From assembly GCA_002395965.1 (NCBI GenBank), contig DGVT01000028.1, positions 197 to 36,015 on the forward strand: 35,819 bases of DNA, in the 5' to 3' direction. Positions 32,579 through 35,819 of this stretch are shown here, one piece after another. A program made the translations under genes and the position numbers. Source of the stretch: Porphyromonadaceae bacterium UBA4277. GTDB lineage: Bacteria; Bacteroidota; Bacteroidia; Bacteroidales; Muribaculaceae. Below the pieces are notes generated by a model that was not told the DNA's origin, made no database searches, and saw nothing but the letters and a program-made list of their open reading frames with translations. Numbering within the stretch: the first letter of the stretch is position 1; each line of letters opens with the position of its first letter.

Positions 32579-34066
32579 ATGAAACTTCACAACATTAGGG
32601 TGGCACTGGCGGTAGTGTTTTTCGTGCTGATAAATGTGCTACTGCTCGACATCTCGGGTGCTGCTCATCGCTGGCTGGGCTGGATGGCAAAAGTTCAGTT
32701 TTTGCCTGCAGTTCTTGCTCTTAACTTTGCAGTGATAGTAGGTCTTATAGTTCTCACTTTAATCTTCGGAAGGATTTATTGCTCGGTGATATGTCCGTTA
32801 GGTGTGATGCAAGACATAATCTCTCACGTTCACGGCCGAGTGAAGAAAAACCGTTTTTCTTATTCTCCTGCACTCACCTGGCTGCGTGTGGCAATGCTCG
32901 TGGTGCTTGTTGTGGCACTGGTTGCCGGCTTGGGTTCGCTGGTTGCGCTGTTAGCGCCCTACAGTGCTTATGGTCGCATTGCCGGTAATTTGCTTCAGCC
33001 CGTTTACATCTGGTGCAATAATGCCCTTGCCGCTGTTGCCGAGCACTATAACAGCTATGCTTTCTATAGTCGCGAGGTGTGGCTCAAGAGTGTGCCCACG
33101 CTGGTCGTTGCTGTGCTCACGCTCATCATAGTGGGTGTGCTGGCGTGGCGAGGCGGACGCACCTATTGCAACACCATCTGTCCGGTGGGCACGGTGCTTG
33201 GCTACGTCTCAAAGTTCTCGTGGCTCAAGGTGCACTTTGATGTGGAGAAATGTAAGAATTGCGGCCTGTGCAGCAAGAATTGCAAGGGCAGCTGCATCGA
33301 CTTTAAGAGCCACACGGTGGACTATACCCGTTGCGTGACCTGTGGCGACTGCTTGAAGCACTGCAAGTTCGACGCTCTGCACTACAGCCATCCCAAGGCA
33401 TTGAAGCCGGCTACTGTTGCCGACGAACCCATGGCCAACGAGGCCCGCCGTGCATTCCTGATAGGTGGTGCTGCGGTAGCTACCCATGCTGCTCTCGCCC
33501 AGGCGGGGAAGAAGGTTGACGGCGGGCTGGCCGAAATCGAAGATAAAAAGGTGCCTGTGCGCACCACGCCTCTCACCCCTCCGGGCTCGGTGAGTGCCAA
33601 GAACATGGCTCAGCACTGCACTGCTTGCCAGCTGTGTGTGTCGCAGTGCCCCAACGGCGTGCTACGTCCCAGCGGCAACCTGCTCACCCTTATGCAGCCC
33701 ACCATGAGCTATGAGCGCGGCTATTGCCGCCCCGAGTGCACACGCTGCAGCGAGGTGTGCCCGGCCGGTGCCATCAAACCCATCGACACAGCCGAGAAAT
33801 CGGCCACGCAGATCGGTCATGCCGTGTGGGTGAAAAAGAACTGCGTTGTGCTCACCGACGGCGTGTCGTGCGGCAACTGTGCGCGGCACTGTCCCAGTGG
33901 TGCCATCATGATGGTGCCCAGCGACCCCGACGACGACCTGTCGCCCATGGTGCCGGCAGTGGATGCCGCCAAGTGCATAGGCTGCGGTGCATGTGAATAT
34001 GTGTGCCCGGCAAGGCCTTTCAGTGCAATCTATGTAGAAGGGCATGAGGTGCATAAGACGATTTGA
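32579..34066 (+). CDS. NapH/NapG-like fusion: membrane polyferredoxin
   Basis: This is a 495-residue protein. Residues 1-~215 are a NapH/NosR-type membrane domain with about four to five helices and two CxxxCP motifs (GRIYCSVICPLG near 68; GRTYCNTICPVG near 197). Two [4Fe-4S] motifs follow (CKNCGLCSKNC near 224; CVTCGDCLKHC near 252). At ~288-305 there is an internal twin-arginine stretch, ARRAFLIGGAAVATHAALA, like a Tat signal or anchor. Then come four more cluster motifs (CTACQLCVSQCP, CRPECTRCSEVCP, CGNCARHCP, CIGCGACEYVCP), the layout of NapG. So the chain looks like NapH fused to NapG, passing electrons from menaquinol to an extracytoplasmic acceptor. No nitrate reductase is nearby. The likely partner is the next gene. 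Confidence 0.85.
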   Translation: MKLHNIRVALAVVFFVLINVLLLDISGAAHRWLGWMAKVQFLPAVLALNFAVIVGLIVLTLIFGRIYCSVICPLGVMQDIISHVHGRVKKNRFSYSPALTWLRVAMLVVLVVALVAGLGSLVALLAPYSAYGRIAGNLLQPVYIWCNNALAAVAEHYNSYAFYSREVWLKSVPTLVVAVLTLIIVGVLAWRGGRTYCNTICPVGTVLGYVSKFSWLKVHFDVEKCKNCGLCSKNCKGSCIDFKSHTVDYTRCVTCGDCLKHCKFDALHYSHPKALKPATVADEPMANEARRAFLIGGAAVATHAALAQAGKKVDGGLAEIEDKKVPVRTTPLTPPGSVSAKNMAQHCTACQLCVSQCPNGVLRPSGNLLTLMQPTMSYERGYCRPECTRCSEVCPAGAIKPIDTAEKSATQIGHAVWVKKNCVVLTDGVSCGNCARHCPSGAIMMVPSDPDDDLSPMVPAVDAAKCIGCGACEYVCPARPFSAIYVEGHEVHKTI

Positions 34067-34210
34067 TTAAGTAGTAAGTATTAAGTAGGAAGTAATAAGT
34101 AATAAGGGTTAAGTGTGGCTGGCGCACGCCACTATGACCTCACACATTTTTCACCGATGACACAGAGATTATAATAAGTATTCAAGGGTTAAGATTTATA
34201 AGTAGAAGAT
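34067..34210. repeat. TAAGTA-rich spacer between the polyferredoxin and reductase genes
   Basis: Irregular tandem units of AAGTAGTAAGTATTAAGTA and GAAGTAATAAGGGTTAAG. The latter recurs at 35669-35690 after the reductase. No promoter or terminator is evident, so read-through between the two genes is plausible. Confidence 0.5.
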
Positions 34211-35656
34211 ATGGAAAATAAGAAATATTCACGTCGCGCATTTCTCAAGGCTTTAGGCATAGGCACAGCTACTGCCGCAGCTCCTGCTGTGGTGAGTTGT
34301 GTTACCGAGCAAAAGCAGGCGACAACCGAACAGGAGCCGCCGGTGGGCAAGATGACCTATCGCACCAACCCCAAGACCGGCGAGAAAGTGTCGTTGCTTG
34401 GCTACGGCATGATGCGTCTGCCCACTGTAGGCGACCATGGCTCGGCTCGCGAAGAGGGCGAATTAGAGATCGATCAGGAAATGGTGAACCGCCAGGTGGA
34501 CTATGCCATAGAGCATGGCGTGAACTACTTCGACACATCGCCCGCCTATTGCCGCGGGCGCAGCGAGCATTGCACGGGCATAGCCCTGAAGCGCCATGCA
34601 CGCGACAAGTTCTTCATAGCAACCAAAATGTCGAATTTTTCGCCCGAGACCCGTTCGCGCGAGGCAAGCATCGAGATGTTCCAGAACTCGCTCAGGGAAC
34701 TGCAAGTTGACTACATCGACTACATGCTGCTGCACGCGATAGGCGGCGGTGAGGATGCCATGGCCGAGTTTGAAGAGCGTTATATCACCAATGGCATTCT
34801 CGACTATCTGGTCGAGCAGCGCGAGCAAGGCACGATAAAGAACTTGGGTTTCAGCTATCATGGCGACATAGCCATCTTCGACCTTGCCCTGAAGATGCAG
34901 GACGAGGGCAAGATCAAGTGGGACTTTGTGCAGATTGAGCTTAACTATCTCGACTGGAAATATGCCAACGAGATTAACGACCGCAACACCGATGCCGAGT
35001 ATTTGTATGCCGAGCTCGACAAGCGCAAGATTCCGGCAGTGATCATGGAGCCGCTGCTCGGTGGACGACTGGCAAACCTGCCCGACCCGCTGGCTGCCAA
35101 GCTGCTGCGTCGCGACCCGGAGCACTCGGTGGCGAGCTGGGCATTCCGCTATGCCGGCACCTTCCCCGGAGTGCTCACCGTGCTCAGTGGCATGACCCGC
35201 ATGGAGCACCTGAAGGAGAACCTCATCACCTACAGCCCGTTGAAGCCCCTTACCGACGAGGAGATGCGCTTCCTGGAGTCGGTAGCATCTGAGTATGTGA
35301 GCTATAACATCATTCCGTGCAACGACTGCAAGTATTGCATGCCGTGCCCCTATGGCCTCGACATTCCGGCGATATTCGTTCACTACAACAAGTGCCTTAC
35401 CGAGGGCAATGTGCCGCGTGAGACGCAGCAGCCCGACTACTACGAGGCTCGCCGTGCATTCCTTGTGGGCTACGACCGCTCGGTGCCCAAGCTGCGCCAG
35501 GCCGACCATTGCATAGGCTGCGGACAGTGTGAGCCGCACTGCCCCCAACGCATACGCATCCCGCAGGAGCTGCATCGCATCAGCAAATATGTTGAGGCCC
35601 TCAAGACGTCGAATAACGAAGACCTCACCCAGGTGGTGCCGCCAAAAGATGAGTAA
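34211..35656 (+). CDS. Tat-type aldo/keto reductase with C-terminal ferredoxin domain
   Basis: This is a 481-residue protein. The N-terminus is a twin-arginine signal (SRRAFLKALGIGTATAAAPA) ending in a lipobox-like VVSC (Cys30). The aldo/keto reductase barrel (~50-360) keeps the full catalytic tetrad: Asp108 and Tyr113 in NYFDTSPAYCRG, Lys139 in FIATKMS, His175 in YMLLHAI. The C-terminus has two cluster motifs, CNDCKYCMPCP and CIGCGQCEPHCP. AKR-ferredoxin fusions are known, but aldo/keto reductases normally use NADPH, which is absent outside the cytoplasm. Tat export of a folded, cofactor-loaded protein and electron supply by the neighbouring NapGH-like protein would explain this. The substrate is unknown. 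Confidence 0.9.
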   Translation: MENKKYSRRAFLKALGIGTATAAAPAVVSCVTEQKQATTEQEPPVGKMTYRTNPKTGEKVSLLGYGMMRLPTVGDHGSAREEGELEIDQEMVNRQVDYAIEHGVNYFDTSPAYCRGRSEHCTGIALKRHARDKFFIATKMSNFSPETRSREASIEMFQNSLRELQVDYIDYMLLHAIGGGEDAMAEFEERYITNGILDYLVEQREQGTIKNLGFSYHGDIAIFDLALKMQDEGKIKWDFVQIELNYLDWKYANEINDRNTDAEYLYAELDKRKIPAVIMEPLLGGRLANLPDPLAAKLLRRDPEHSVASWAFRYAGTFPGVLTVLSGMTRMEHLKENLITYSPLKPLTDEEMRFLESVASEYVSYNIIPCNDCKYCMPCPYGLDIPAIFVHYNKCLTEGNVPRETQQPDYYEARRAFLVGYDRSVPKLRQADHCIGCGQCEPHCPQRIRIPQELHRISKYVEALKTSNNEDLTQVVPPKDE

Positions 35657-35668
35657 GGACAGGTCGAG

Positions 35669-35819
35669 TGGGAAGTAATAAGGGTTAAGTCGCTCAGTGA
35701 GCTCTTAGCTTGCAGTTCGTAGCTACCAAGCAATGCTTGGCACTACTTGACGGCTTGTCCCAATTCATAATTCTGAATTCATAATTCTGAATTGTTCAGG
35801 CGTCAGCCAGCTTGTTTAC
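35669..35819. repeat. Mosaic of dispersed intergenic repeats at the right edge
   Basis: In order: GAAGTAATAAGGGTTAAG; GCTCAGTGAGC hairpin; CCAAGCAATGCTTGG hairpin (35726-35740) with CACTACTTGACGGCTTGTCC; two copies of TTCATAATTCTGAA; GTTCAGGCGTCAGCC; and AGCTTGTTTAC, the reverse complement of the GTAAACAAGCT that follows both LRR genes. So the tail that follows the LRR genes is met here in reverse orientation, cut by the window edge. Confidence 0.7.

Noticed and set aside
32579..35656. A nitrate-reductase (nap) or nitrous-oxide (nos) operon
   Set aside because: Only the electron-transfer modules resemble NapH/NapG; no catalytic reductase, cytochrome or maturation gene is present.

Overview
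The window looks like chromosomal DNA from a member of the Bacteroidales, most like the Muribaculaceae or Prevotellaceae. The evidence is: promoters of the Bacteroidetes type (TTTG, 19-20 bases, TAnnTTTG) upstream of several genes; no Shine-Dalgarno sequences; type IX secretion-like C-terminal tails; a lipoprotein with an acidic export signal after its lipobox cysteine; a DUF4294 gene; and secreted leucine-rich-repeat (LRR) proteins ending in dockerin-like repeats. No phage, plasmid, CRISPR or transposase gene is visible.

Layout. 1-1831: the 5' part of a membrane sulfatase/LTA-synthase-type gene (minus strand), cut by the window edge. 2164-8587: two large secreted LRR-dockerin paralogues, each followed by a truncated and then a complete copy of an interspersed repeat built from four palindromes. 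9299-12979: polA and a glutathione-peroxidase-like gene (minus). 12980-13508: an AT-rich divergent spacer with a cluster of DnaA-box-like 9-mers. 13509-18656: a sorting-domain protein, reverse rubrerythrin, a 208-bp MITE-like hairpin element, an outer-membrane barrel protein, a DUF4294 protein, and an AT-rich pair (surface lipoprotein and BspA-like protein). 18810-22784: prolyl oligopeptidase, a CotH-family secreted protein and a small membrane protein. 22829-23223: an unexplained stretch with paired TTGTCCCR modules and tRNA-Pro(CGG). 23469-24920: an SPFH/NfeD pair (minus). 25278-31725: housekeeping genes ybeY, mnmG, apt, uvrC and two tandem deoxynucleoside kinases, with two ParB-binding (parS) sites. 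31790-32420: a decayed dockerin fragment joined to two more copies of the palindromic repeat. 32579-35656: a NapH/NapG-like fusion polyferredoxin followed by a Tat-type aldo/keto reductase-ferredoxin, probably one redox unit.

The observations I rate highest are: (1) two parS sites plus a DnaA-box-like cluster about 14 kb away, suggesting an origin-proximal location; (2) a predicted extracytoplasmic electron-transfer pair, a NapGH-like fusion with a Tat lipoprotein aldo/keto reductase; (3) the recurrent link between dockerin-gene 3' ends and the four-palindrome repeat, including a relic at 31.8-32.0 kb; (4) a compact element with 18-bp perfect inverted ends and four small hairpins; and (5) a DNA polymerase I that appears to have lost every proofreading carboxylate.
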